Shown here one piece after another: positions 33,945 through 42,252 of a stretch of 48,498 nucleotides of DNA. Positions within the stretch are counted from its first letter, which is position 1; each line of letters opens with the position of its first letter. Position numbers and translations under genes: made by a program. This stretch comes from Pseudomonas sp. GL-B-19 (lineage in GTDB: Bacteria; Pseudomonadota; Gammaproteobacteria; Pseudomonadales; Pseudomonadaceae). The stretch is taken from positions 1 through 48,498 of the forward strand of contig NZ_JAHBDK010000041.1 of assembly GCF_019956415.1 (NCBI RefSeq), read 5' to 3'. The notes beneath the pieces were generated by a model, which made no database searches, was not told the origin of the DNA, and worked only from the letters and a program-made list of their open reading frames with translations.

Positions 33945-34559
33945 TCAGTCGAGAGACGGGAGTGCCGGCAACTCTTTGGTCGCCAGGGCACGAGCCTCCT
34001 CTGGCGGCACACCCAACGCCCGCAGCACCAGCTCGGCGGTGTCAGCGCCCGATTCGCGCCACGTTCTATGACCTTCCAGTACGAGGAAAATTGAGCCAAG
34101 CACGCTGCTCGATATCAGCGTCAGTACTGAGAGCAATTGCTCCTGCGCAAACGTGTACCGCCCAGTGGAAAGTCCGCTCAGAAGATCCGTAGTCGCTTGG
34201 CTGCTGAACATTTCGCGCAACGAAGCATTGCTCATGGCGAATTTGTGGATGAATGCTCCCCACTGGGAGTCCTCATGAGCTCGACGAATGAAGAATCGAA
34301 TGCCATTGGCAAGGCGCTGAGCGGGATCAGACAGTGAATCGAAGCTCTTGTTGACGCGCTCATGCATCTCCCTCGCAAGATGGCTGGCGACCGCCTCGAA
34401 CAGGCTTTCCATGCTGTCGATGTTGCTATAGACCGTTCCGCGCGCCACTCCTGCCTCTTGTGCGAGGTCGAGAATGTTCACTTGTGAGGTGCCTCGTTCA
34501 GCAAACAGGCGAAAGGCGGCTTGATGAATGCGGCGCTGTGTTGGATTTAGGGATTCCAC
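33945..34559 (-). CDS. TetR-family repressor of the catabolic cluster (first copy)
   Basis: A 204-residue TetR-family protein. HTH: IHQAAFRLFAERGTSQVNIL then DLAQEAGVARGTVYSNIDSMESLF, recognition helix around ARGTVYSN. The ligand domain (about residues 70-190) resembles the AcrR-type helical bundle. The gene leads the dioxygenase operon and is divergent to the OYE-type reductase gene. Both promoters carry the same palindrome, so autorepression and control of both sides are likely. The inducer is probably the pathway substrate or an intermediate (inference). Confidence 0.92.
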   Translation of the reverse strand: MESLNPTQRRIHQAAFRLFAERGTSQVNILDLAQEAGVARGTVYSNIDSMESLFEAVASHLAREMHERVNKSFDSLSDPAQRLANGIRFFIRRAHEDSQWGAFIHKFAMSNASLREMFSSQATTDLLSGLSTGRYTFAQEQLLSVLTLISSSVLGSIFLVLEGHRTWRESGADTAELVLRALGVPPEEARALATKELPALPSLD

Positions 34560-34590
34560 GGTTCTCTCTCCAGGATTACCTTATGGACAG

Positions 34591-34619
34591 ATTGAACACT
34601 CGTGTTCATTTTCCGTCAA
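34591..34619 (-). promoter_or_regulatory. tetR/dioxygenase operon promoter with embedded operator
   Basis: On the minus strand TTGACG (34614-34619), 17 nt, then TTCAAT (34591-34596) is a good sigma-70 pair. The palindrome TGAACAC-TC-GTGTTCA (34593-34608) covers the spacer and the -10. A protein bound there would block RNA polymerase. The start codon of tetR lies 32 nt downstream of the -10. Confidence 0.7.
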
Positions 34620-34691
34620 CCATATTTTTAAACGTGTAGGTTTTTCTGTCTGAAAATCGGCCACAGCCAAGTCAATTAAAGTCCTACGCCA

Positions 34692-34724
34692 TTGACACAA
34701 TTGAACACTCATGTTCAATTGTGT
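34692..34724 (+). promoter_or_regulatory. OYE gene promoter with embedded operator
   Basis: A consensus TTGACA -35 (34692-34697) is followed after 16 nt by TTCAAT (34714-34719). A perfect 13-bp inverted repeat with 4-nt spacer, ACACAATTGAACA..TGTTCAATTGTGT (34695-34724), covers both. The inner core TGAACA..TGTTCA is shared with the site at 34593-34608, so one TetR protein probably binds both. Confidence 0.75.
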
Positions 34725-34801
34725 TGTGTTTCAGGCTTGCCTTCTCGACACATCAAGCCCTGCGATGGTTGGCCGACTTTTCATTAGCTGAAGGACAGAA
34801 C

Positions 34802-36070
34802 ATGACCGGCTCAAAGCTCTTCAAACCGCTTCGATTGCCTAACGGCACGGTGATTCCAAACCGAATCGCCAAGGCTGCTATGGAGGAGAATCTTGCCAAT
34901 GAGGATCACGCTCCAGGGGAAGCGTTGGTTAATCTTTATCGGCGTTGGGCTGAGGGTGGAGCCGGTCTGATCATAACGGGCAACGTCATGGTTGATCGCC
35001 ACGCCTTGACCGGACCGGCTGGCGTGGTGCTTGAGGACGATCGGAACCTGGTGAATTTCCGGCGATGGGCCGATGCCTGTCGCAGTCGTGGAGCCCAGGC
35101 CTGGATGCAAATCAATCATCCCGGACGGCAGCTATTGGCTTCAATGGGGCAACCGGCAAGGGGCCCCTCCGCAGTTGCGGTCGATATACCCGGACTGTCA
35201 AAAGCTTTTGTGCCGCCCAGGGCCTTGAATGAGCAGGAGATCGAAGAGCTGATTGAGCGCTATACCCAAGCGGCGGTGTTGGCAGAGCGCGCCGGATTCA
35301 CTGGCGTGGAGATTCATGCAGCGCATGGCTATCTATTCAGTCAATTCCTGTCGCCCTTGACCAACCAGCGTAACGACCGCTGGGGCGGTAGCCTGGAAAA
35401 TCGTGCGCAAATTCTGCTGCAAACCATCGACGCAATACGTCAGCGAGTGGCACCGAGCTTTTGCGTCGCGGTGAAACTCAATTCCGCTGATTTCCAGCGG
35501 GGTGGTTTCGATGCCGAGGATGCGGCTCGTGTAGTGGAAATGCTCAATACCAAAGCGGTCGACTTGGTCGAGTTGTCTGGTGGCAGCTACGAAAGCCCGG
35601 CGATGCAGGGGCAAACCCGCGATGGCAGCCGCTTGGCTCGAGAAGCGTATTTTCTCGAGATCGCGCAAAGAATAGGAGAAATAGCACGCATGCCGCTGAT
35701 GGTCACTGGCGGCGTGCGCAGAAAGGAGGTCGCGGAGCGAGTGGTGAGCGGCTCAGTGTCGATGGTCGGACTTGCCACTGCGCTGGCAATCGAGCCAGCC
35801 CTGCCGAAACAGTGGATGGCCGGTCGGGACATCAAAGTGGAGCCCATTGTCGTTCACTGGAAGAACAAGGCGCTGGCATCGCTCGCAGTGGCGTCGGTGA
35901 TCAAGAAGCAGCTTGGCTTGTTGAGCCAAGGGAAACGGACACAACCTGGGACGTCGCCACTTATGGCACTGATAGGTAATCAGCTGAAGTCTCGTCGCCA
36001 GGCGAAGAGTTATCGGAAATGGATTGATCAAGCCTGGCAGATCGAGGGTGACACCAAATCAGGCGGGTAG
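34802..36070 (+). CDS. Old-Yellow-Enzyme-family NADH:flavin oxidoreductase
   Basis: A 422-residue FMN enzyme of the OYE/2,4-dienoyl-CoA reductase-like family, without the C-terminal iron-sulfur and NAD domains of the large reductases. Features: LFKPLRLPNGTVIPNRIAKAAM (first beta-strand area, in two pieces LFKPLRL and NRIAKAAM), QINHPGRQ, GVEIHAAHGYLFSQFLSPLTN with the active-site His pair, NQRNDRWGGSLENRAQ and GGVRRKE. It reduces C=C bonds conjugated to carbonyls. GAAGGA precedes the ATG at 34802. The 3' end overlaps the opposite tetR gene by 12 bp. In this cluster it may saturate an unsaturated ring-fission or CoA intermediate (inference). Confidence 0.92.
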   Translation: MTGSKLFKPLRLPNGTVIPNRIAKAAMEENLANEDHAPGEALVNLYRRWAEGGAGLIITGNVMVDRHALTGPAGVVLEDDRNLVNFRRWADACRSRGAQAWMQINHPGRQLLASMGQPARGPSAVAVDIPGLSKAFVPPRALNEQEIEELIERYTQAAVLAERAGFTGVEIHAAHGYLFSQFLSPLTNQRNDRWGGSLENRAQILLQTIDAIRQRVAPSFCVAVKLNSADFQRGGFDAEDAARVVEMLNTKAVDLVELSGGSYESPAMQGQTRDGSRLAREAYFLEIAQRIGEIARMPLMVTGGVRRKEVAERVVSGSVSMVGLATALAIEPALPKQWMAGRDIKVEPIVVHWKNKALASLAVASVIKKQLGLLSQGKRTQPGTSPLMALIGNQLKSRRQAKSYRKWIDQAWQIEGDTKSGG

Positions 36071-36706
36071 CGGTTTTCCGGCGATTTTCCTGGCTCTGGC
36101 AGGCGTAACGCCCAGAGCCTGGAGAATCATTTCCGCGACCCGCAGATCGTGCTCCGCCACCGCACGGCCCTCGACAACTGAGCGCATTGCTCCGGTTGTG
36201 CACGACAGAACTATGTCCATGGCGACCCCTTCATCCTCGTAAGCAAAAGTGCCCGCACGCAGCCCCTCACGCAGATCGCCAAGTACATGGGCAGCCAAAC
36301 GCGAGCGCATTGCCTGGTCGAAATGGATGATGCGCAGCAGCGCATTCGCCCATTGGTGGTCGGCGGCGGCTCGACATACAAACATACGTACGCCGATCGA
36401 AAGCCGCTGCGCACCGCACTGAACGTCCGAGTTCAAAACGGAAATGGCGTCAGAGAACTCAGCGGCCATGGCAATGCCAACCGCCTCGAGTACTTCGTCG
36501 CGAGTCCGAAAATAGTTGTAGATGGTGCCGTTGGATACCGCTGCCTCCGCAGCTACTTCAAGCAGTGCGATCTCCCCCACCTCCTTACGCGCGATAAGAC
36601 GCAATGCCGCGTCCACCAGGCCGCGACGGGTGCGCTCACGCTTCTTGTGCCCCCTGGTGAGAGGTTCTGGTGCAGCAGCTTCTAAAGGAGGTGTGGGGGA
36701 ATGCAT
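36059..36706 (-). CDS. TetR-family regulator of the catabolic cluster (second copy)
   Basis: A 215-residue TetR-family protein. A basic N-terminal arm (TRGHKKRERTRRGLVDAALRLI) leads into LLEVAAEAAVSNGTIYNYFRTRDEVLEAV, recognition helix NGTIYNYF. It is not close to the first TetR of the cluster in sequence. It starts 2 nt after the hydroxylase stop, so both are one transcript, and it likely represses that operon through the palindrome at 38437. Its end overlaps the convergent OYE gene by 12 bp. Confidence 0.92.
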   Translation of the reverse strand: MHSPTPPLEAAAPEPLTRGHKKRERTRRGLVDAALRLIARKEVGEIALLEVAAEAAVSNGTIYNYFRTRDEVLEAVGIAMAAEFSDAISVLNSDVQCGAQRLSIGVRMFVCRAAADHQWANALLRIIHFDQAMRSRLAAHVLGDLREGLRAGTFAYEDEGVAMDIVLSCTTGAMRSVVEGRAVAEHDLRVAEMILQALGVTPARARKIAGKPLPA

Positions 36707-36708
36707 GA

Positions 36709-38367
36709 TTAAGCTCGTAATCTAATCGGCTCGTTGATGGTAATGGAAACGCTGTCAGAAGTGGCGCCATCACTCATCAGCAGACCCCTGCAGTCTTGAA
36801 GGAGCCTGCTTGCCTCTGTGCCTGGGGCGTGATGCATGATGATACGGTCCGGACGAACGGCGACGAGTGTTCCTTTCGCAGCCAGCGGCAGGATGTCATG
36901 GTTCATGTCTTCGATGAAGTCACAACTGCCGCCGGAACGTTGGCCGCGGGGTCTAACCTCTAAGAAGTGGCCCCCCATCTTTTCCCAGGAAACGATCTGA
37001 TCAGTGGTGAGCAGTGACAACGGGTCAACACCGAATCCAACCAGGGTCAGGTTGTCTCCCAGTGTATCGTCGCTCAGCTTGATCTGCTTTTGCAGGGTGC
37101 GAACCCAAGCTTGGGGAAACAGGCTGCCACGTACCAACTTGTCACCCCGACGATGCTGCACGAACAGGCCGTGCTTGAAGGTGTTCTTCGGCTTGATGTC
37201 CAACTGCTCGAAGTACCTCCTGGTAGCGGGAGTCAATGCCAGCATACGCATCAGGCCGTGGATGAAGAAAGCCGCGATCTTGTTCTTGGGCATTACCAGA
37301 CGGCCCATGAGTTTTGCCAGATCGATCATCGCCTGAGCATGCGGGCGGCGCTCTACATCATAGGTATCGAGTATCGCAGGCGCGGCGTGGCCACGAAGAA
37401 CCCAAGCCAGCTTCCAGGCAAGGTTGGCACCATCACGAAGGCCCGCTACGAGACCTTGCCCCACAAAGGGCGGGGTGATATGTGCGGCGTCGCCGACAAG
37501 GAAAGTACGTCCCTTGCTGAATTTGTTGCAGCAACGCGCGTGGAATCGATACACCGCCTTGCGCTCGATTTCCAGCTCCTGCGGATTGACCCATGGCGCA
37601 ATGAGCCGCGCGATGCTTTCCGGGCTTTCCAGCTCTTCCCGGGATTCTCCGGGTTGCAGCATGAATTCCCAGCGTTCCCTTCCACCGGGGGCGGGCATGT
37701 GCGGCGTGGGCCGCCGCGGATCACAGAGAAACTCAATGTGATCAATGGCTGACCGATGCCGGTTCTTGGCATCGACAATCAGCCAATCCTCTGCATAGGT
37801 TTGTCCTTCGAACTCCTGGCCGATCAGCGCCCTGACCTTGGAGCTGGCGCCGTCCGCACCGATCAGGTACTGGGCGCGAACAGAATGCGATTGCCCATTT
37901 TGATCCCGTACGGTGGCGACCACGCACTTCGCTTCTTCGACCAGACTCTCCAGTTCGAAACCACCCAGGCTGGTCACTGATTTCAGCCGGGAAACCTGGC
38001 CACGCATCGCTCGTTCGAGGTCGGGTTGATAGAACGTCACAAGCTTGGGATGGCCATCGATACACCCTTCAGTATTGGCCCGACCGAATTGACCGAGGAC
38101 CGGAGAGTGCATCTTCACTTCAGGGATAACGATCTTCTCGAAAGCGTCCTCCGACAATCCGGCGAGTTGCAGGATGCGCAGGGCCTCGTTGTCCAGAGCG
38201 ATGGCACGAGGCATCAGTACGATTTCATGGAGCTTATCCAGCACCAAGGTCGTAACCCCATAGCGGCCGAGCAGCGCCGCGATCGTTGCACCTACCGGAC
38301 CGTTACCGACGACCAGCACGTCGACGGCGGAGGGAGGCAATTCGGAATCTTTTTTGTTGTTGTTCAT
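36709..38367 (-). CDS. MhpA-like FAD-dependent aromatic hydroxylase
   Basis: A 552-residue class A flavin monooxygenase. FAD-binding motifs: GNGPVG (residues 21-26, with Asn replacing the usual third Gly-flanking Gly or Ala), the DG motif GADGASSKVR (170-179) and the GD motif LVGDAAHITPPFVGQG (290-305). Overall shape resembles 3-(3-hydroxyphenyl)propionate hydroxylase MhpA, including the long C-terminal thioredoxin-like region. It would use NAD(P)H and O2 to add a hydroxyl ortho to a phenolic one, giving the catechol the dioxygenase needs. First gene of a two-gene operon with a TetR regulator. Substrate unknown. Confidence 0.9.
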   Translation of the reverse strand: MNNNKKDSELPPSAVDVLVVGNGPVGATIAALLGRYGVTTLVLDKLHEIVLMPRAIALDNEALRILQLAGLSEDAFEKIVIPEVKMHSPVLGQFGRANTEGCIDGHPKLVTFYQPDLERAMRGQVSRLKSVTSLGGFELESLVEEAKCVVATVRDQNGQSHSVRAQYLIGADGASSKVRALIGQEFEGQTYAEDWLIVDAKNRHRSAIDHIEFLCDPRRPTPHMPAPGGRERWEFMLQPGESREELESPESIARLIAPWVNPQELEIERKAVYRFHARCCNKFSKGRTFLVGDAAHITPPFVGQGLVAGLRDGANLAWKLAWVLRGHAAPAILDTYDVERRPHAQAMIDLAKLMGRLVMPKNKIAAFFIHGLMRMLALTPATRRYFEQLDIKPKNTFKHGLFVQHRRGDKLVRGSLFPQAWVRTLQKQIKLSDDTLGDNLTLVGFGVDPLSLLTTDQIVSWEKMGGHFLEVRPRGQRSGGSCDFIEDMNHDILPLAAKGTLVAVRPDRIIMHHAPGTEASRLLQDCRGLLMSDGATSDSVSITINEPIRLRA

Positions 38368-38436
38368 TTCGAGCCCTTGTTGTGATTGAAGTCGTGAGGC
38401 GCGCAGGTCTCATCGTCAGGCAGGGTTCAAGGTATG

Positions 38437-38462
38437 CAATATTGAGAGATATTTCAATATTG
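38437..38462. promoter_or_regulatory. Candidate operator of the second TetR
   Basis: CAATATTGA and TCAATATTG are perfect 9-bp inverted arms with an 8-nt spacer, 70-95 nt ahead of the hydroxylase start. The region is strongly AT-rich, as expected of a promoter. The arms differ from those at 34591 and 34695, fitting the second, distinct TetR. Confidence 0.6.
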
Positions 38463-38817
38463 ATGTTTTTGTCATTAATTTTTGAGATCATGGAAAAGCC
38501 GTGATATGACCGACCGGACGAGCTGAGATACAGGCGTAAGTGGCCGCGGTCAGGCGAAGAAGGCTGGTGGCGTGAAGTTGCGCGCGTGTCAGTTTCCGAC
38601 CGACGTCGCTTGGCTTCAGAGCCGATCAGCGTTGTCATGGGTGCAATGGCCCAGGACTGAAGTGCGTGGCTGCCAGGGCCCCAGCCGAAGTTGGAGAACA
38701 GTCGGTGCAAGAAGACGTGTCGACAGGACCAGAACGGCAGGAATATTGTTTTTTCAACACTGGATCACGTGCGAATCTTCAGCGCACCACCATGTTTTAA
38801 GTCTTTAGGAATCAACC
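38463..38817. other. Intergenic region ahead of the AAA regulator
   Basis: This 355-nt stretch between the divergent hydroxylase and AAA-regulator genes holds no ORF I trust. Near its left end ATCATGG and CCGTGAT (38487-38505) form a near-perfect 7-bp stem (one G-T mismatch). AGGA stands seven bases before the GTG start at 38818. No clear promoter hexamers were recognised. Confidence 0.5.
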
Positions 38818-41715
38818 GTGGCGCGTCCGCAGCCCCATCCGACACCCGTCCTGCTTGACTTCGGCGAGTTCGAACTCGACGAAGCCAACGCTTGCTTGTT
38901 GCGTGATGGGCAAGCGGTGGCGGTGGCACCGACCCCTTTCCTGTTGTTATGCGTGCTCGCACGCCAGCCGGGGTCGCTGGTATCCAAAGACGCCTTGCTG
39001 GATGCCGTGTGGGGGCATCGATTTGTCAGCGATTCGGTCCTGAAGACGGCCATCAGCGATCTGCGCAAGGTGTTGAGCGATGACCCCAAGCATCCTCGTT
39101 TTATTGAGACTGTGTCGCGGCGCGGCTATCGCTTCATTGCCGTGTCGCCCCCTGCTGCTTCGATGCCGCCTACATCCACGGCGGTTACGGCGACCGACAC
39201 ACATCCGTTTCCGTCATTCATCGGTCGCATTGACGAGGTCTCCAGGCTGCAACGGGCGTGGGAGCGGGCTAGTGGGGGCCAGCGGGCCGTGGTCTGGCTT
39301 GCTGGAGAACCGGGGATCGGCAAGACCACGTTGATCGAACATTTCCTCGCCGGCCTTGGCGGCATCGCCTGCGCACGCGGCCATTGCATGGAACACTTCG
39401 GCACCAGCGAACCGTACCTGCCGGTGCTGGAGGCGTTGGCCGAACTGTGCCGCAGCGACCCGACCCTGCCGGCGTTGTTGCACGAAGTGGCACCAACCTG
39501 GCTGCTGCAATTGCCCTGGCTGAGTAGCACGGAGGAGCGAGACGCATTGCGGCGCGAACTGGCCGGCGTCGGCCCGGAACGCATGCTGAGGGAATTCGGT
39601 GAACTGTTGGACCGCTACACAGAGCTGCGCCCGCTGTTGCTGGTGACCGAAGACCTGCACTGGAGCGACCGGGCGACGGTTCAGCTGATTAACTACATGG
39701 CGCGACGCCGTGGCCCCGCACGGCTCATGTGGCTGTCAAGTTTCCGCCTTGCCGAAGTGGTGGCGCTCGACCATCCGCTCAGTTCATTGCGTCACGAACT
39801 ACGTCTGCAACGCTTGTGCGAGGAAGTGGTGCTCGACCCGTTTTCCGAAACCGAGGTCGCCGACTATGTGGCGCTGCGTTCAGCCTCACTGGCACGCGAT
39901 GAAGCCTTCGTGCGCGCCCTGCACGAACGGACCGACGGCGTGCCGTTGTTCGTTTCCTCAATCATCAGTGAAGTGATGGATGCAAAAGAAGACGAAACCA
40001 CCATCGAAGCTCGACTGGCGGATCTGGCGGTTCCCGACAACCTGGCCGCCATCATTGATCACTACATCGCCAAGCTTGGTCCGGAACAACGTACTCTCCT
40101 TTCGGCGGCTGCGGTGTGCGGGGCCGACTTCCGGGTTGAGACGGTTTCGCTAGCCCTGGAGCGCAATCTCTCTTCAGTGATCGGTGCCTGTGAGGAACTG
40201 ATGCGTGAGCAGGTATGGCTCACACAATCGCGGGCTCCCGATGTTGACGAGGCGGTAGAGCCTCCTTACTCGTTCCGACACGCCCTTTTTCGCCAGGTGC
40301 TGTATGACCGCACGCCGCGTTCGTTGCGCATCGATCTCCATGGCCAGGTTGGCACTGCCCTCGAACGCGAGCGCTCGGCCGGTGTGTCGGTTGCGGCCTC
40401 GGAACTGGCGATGCACTTCGACCGTGCCCGGCTGCCGATGATCGCGCTGCGCTACTACGCCGAGGCCGCAGAAGCCGCGCTACAACACTTCAGCCCGGAC
40501 TTGTGCATCGGCCTCACTGAGCGCGCCCTACTCCTTCTTATGCAGGCACCCGAAGGGACGGAGCGCGATACGCTCGAAATTACCTTGGCCACGTTGCAGG
40601 GGGTTTCGGCCTTCCACATGTTTGGTGTCGGCAGCGAAGCCAAGGGCGCTTTCGAACGGGCGTACACGCTGCTCGCGTATGTACCCGAGCACCCTATGCG
40701 CGGTCGCCTTCTGCACGGATTCGGCTATCTGCTCGGTCTGCGCGGCGACTATTCGCAGGCTTTGGAAGTGGCAGAGCGTGCTGAAATTCTCTCCCTAAAC
40801 GCAAACGATCAAGAGCTCATGCTGGCAGCGTGCATCGTTCAAGGCGAGGTGCATCACCTCCAGGGCCGCACGAAAATGACACGCAGCTGGTTAGAGCGCG
40901 CCCTCACGATCGCCGAGCCGCTGGGCATAGGGACAAACGAGATCTTTGCGGCAGATCCCCAGGTCATGCTGCACGGTATGCTGGCCATCGAGCTGGTGCG
41001 GTCTGGCCTGATTGAGCAAGGGCGAACCCATTTGCAGCAAGCAAGAACCCGCGCGCATACGCTTGAACAACCTATGACATGGCTGGTCGCTACCTGGCAG
41101 GAGGTGTTGATCGAGGTACGACTGGGAAACCCTGTGCGGGTGGCAGCGCTGGCTGACGACATGCAGAAGCTCGTCGATGAATATTCGCTCGCGCTCGGAC
41201 GCACGGCTTGCCGCTGGTGGCGCGGCTGGGCCGACGCGCGCAACGGTGCCCCCCACGACGGCTACCGGCACATCCGTGAGGCCTACGAGGAACACACCGG
41301 ACTCGGTATGCGCTCCGGTGCCAGCGAAGTACTCGGCTACGCCGCCGAGGCGCTGCTACTGGCAGGCGATTACAACGCAGCGCACGTTGAATTGCAGGAA
41401 GCCTTCCGGGTGGGAGAGGAACTGGGCGAACGCGTATACCTGCCGCAGTTGTTGCTGCTGGAGGCCGCGATCGCGCGAGCTCAGGGTCGATCGGATGCCA
41501 GCAGCGTGGCGGTGCGGCGTGCGATTGAGGAGGCACGCGCCCAGGAAGCATCGTGGCTGGAGCTGCTCGCAATGGTCGAGCTGAGTGAGCATCACGACGT
41601 TACAACCGAAGATCACCTGGCATTGGTGAAGCTGATTGACCAATTGCCCGAAACTGACGGAACCGAACTGGTGAAACGTGCGCACTCACTGCTTCTGGCT
41701 GCTAAGTCGACTTGA
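38818..41715 (+). CDS. Winged-helix / AAA ATPase transcriptional regulator (965 aa)
   Basis: A large regulator. Residues about 10-110 are an OmpR/PhoB-type winged helix (FGEFELDEANACLLRDGQAV, LVSKDALLDAVWGHRFVSDSVLKTAISDLRKVL, ETVSRRGYRF). This is followed by an AAA/NACHT-like ATPase with Walker A GEPGIGKTT (163-171) and Walker B-like LLLVTEDLHWSD near 275. A long alpha-helical, TPR-like C-terminal half follows (from about 450). This design resembles CadC-like or MalT-like one-protein switches that bind a ligand and ATP. The start is GTG with AGGA seven bases ahead. No receiver domain is present. It precedes the small ORF and RND pump on the same strand and may activate them (inference). Confidence 0.88.
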   Translation: MARPQPHPTPVLLDFGEFELDEANACLLRDGQAVAVAPTPFLLLCVLARQPGSLVSKDALLDAVWGHRFVSDSVLKTAISDLRKVLSDDPKHPRFIETVSRRGYRFIAVSPPAASMPPTSTAVTATDTHPFPSFIGRIDEVSRLQRAWERASGGQRAVVWLAGEPGIGKTTLIEHFLAGLGGIACARGHCMEHFGTSEPYLPVLEALAELCRSDPTLPALLHEVAPTWLLQLPWLSSTEERDALRRELAGVGPERMLREFGELLDRYTELRPLLLVTEDLHWSDRATVQLINYMARRRGPARLMWLSSFRLAEVVALDHPLSSLRHELRLQRLCEEVVLDPFSETEVADYVALRSASLARDEAFVRALHERTDGVPLFVSSIISEVMDAKEDETTIEARLADLAVPDNLAAIIDHYIAKLGPEQRTLLSAAAVCGADFRVETVSLALERNLSSVIGACEELMREQVWLTQSRAPDVDEAVEPPYSFRHALFRQVLYDRTPRSLRIDLHGQVGTALERERSAGVSVAASELAMHFDRARLPMIALRYYAEAAEAALQHFSPDLCIGLTERALLLLMQAPEGTERDTLEITLATLQGVSAFHMFGVGSEAKGAFERAYTLLAYVPEHPMRGRLLHGFGYLLGLRGDYSQALEVAERAEILSLNANDQELMLAACIVQGEVHHLQGRTKMTRSWLERALTIAEPLGIGTNEIFAADPQVMLHGMLAIELVRSGLIEQGRTHLQQARTRAHTLEQPMTWLVATWQEVLIEVRLGNPVRVAALADDMQKLVDEYSLALGRTACRWWRGWADARNGAPHDGYRHIREAYEEHTGLGMRSGASEVLGYAAEALLLAGDYNAAHVELQEAFRVGEELGERVYLPQLLLLEAAIARAQGRSDASSVAVRRAIEEARAQEASWLELLAMVELSEHHDVTTEDHLALVKLIDQLPETDGTELVKRAHSLLLAAKST

Positions 41716-41788
41716 AGCGACGGCGTATCCTTCATCGCCTGGTGAACTGATATCGCGCCCACTCAGCGTGGCTAAAACCGCGTGACCA

Positions 41789-41803
41789 CCAGCGTTCCGC
41801 TGG
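41789..41803 (+). terminator. Hairpin after the AAA regulator gene
   Basis: CCAGCG and CGCTGG pair around TTC, flanked by partly complementary GTGACC/GGTCAC. It lies 73 nt after the regulator stop. The T-run that follows (CAGTTTTG) is short and set back, so termination is possible rather than clear. Confidence 0.4.
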
Positions 41804-41917
41804 TCACCGTCTCAGTTTTGTGGGTGCTGTCCCGACTAAACCCTGACCTTTCGCTTACGACTTCTCCCGGGGGGCGGCTTACGCTGGCATCGAACTTTCT
41901 CGATCCCCAGGTCTGCG

Positions 41918-42133
41918 ATGAGCCTTAACCCTGAATCCAAATACCCGAGCCGCCGTTCATACGTCGTCAAGTTGCGCAGTGATGCCGAGCCGGACGCCCT
42001 GAAGGGCCGGCTCGAAAACCTGGTGACCGGGCGTCAGCGCGAGTTCTCGTCCGCCACAGAGTTGCTCGAGTCAATTGGCGCGGATCTGACGTCAGCAACC
42101 GGTGAGCAGGCAATAGAAAGCGACAGCAAATGA
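41918..42133 (+). CDS. 71-residue protein ahead of the RND pump, unknown
   Basis: A small soluble protein I do not recognise. It starts MSLNPESKYPSRRSYVVKLR and contains DAEPDALKGRLENLVTGRQREFSSATELLESI, which looks like an alpha-beta fold with a conserved-seeming FSSATELLESI helix. CAGGTC stands six bases ahead of the ATG. Its TGA overlaps an ATG at 42130 of the downstream outer-membrane factor ORF (ATGA). Even though the pump gene most likely starts later, the arrangement suggests one transcript. Role unknown. Confidence 0.65.
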   Translation: MSLNPESKYPSRRSYVVKLRSDAEPDALKGRLENLVTGRQREFSSATELLESIGADLTSATGEQAIESDSK

Positions 42134-42252
42134 TCCTTTCCGGCAACGACATACAGAGCGCATGGCGACCGAACGGTGACGGTTCGCTGACGACTTTGCG
42201 TACACGGTACCCCTACGCTGACGCCACCTCGAACTACACGAGTCCATTTCTA

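Noticed and set aside
28333..38367. Assignment to a known named pathway (toluene, phenylpropionate or homogentisate degradation)
   Set aside because: Hydroxylase resembles MhpA and channel resembles TodX, but the MhpC/D/E/F partners, toluene dioxygenase and homogentisate enzymes are absent, so no gene symbols were given.
38303..38710. 135-codon minus-strand ORF in the hydroxylase promoter region
   Set aside because: Overlaps the hydroxylase start and the palindrome, low-complexity Arg/Ser-rich text, no ribosome site.
42130..42252. Upstream extension of the outer-membrane factor
   Set aside because: Would put 84 residues before the lipobox and has no ribosome site; kept only as a possible coupling start.
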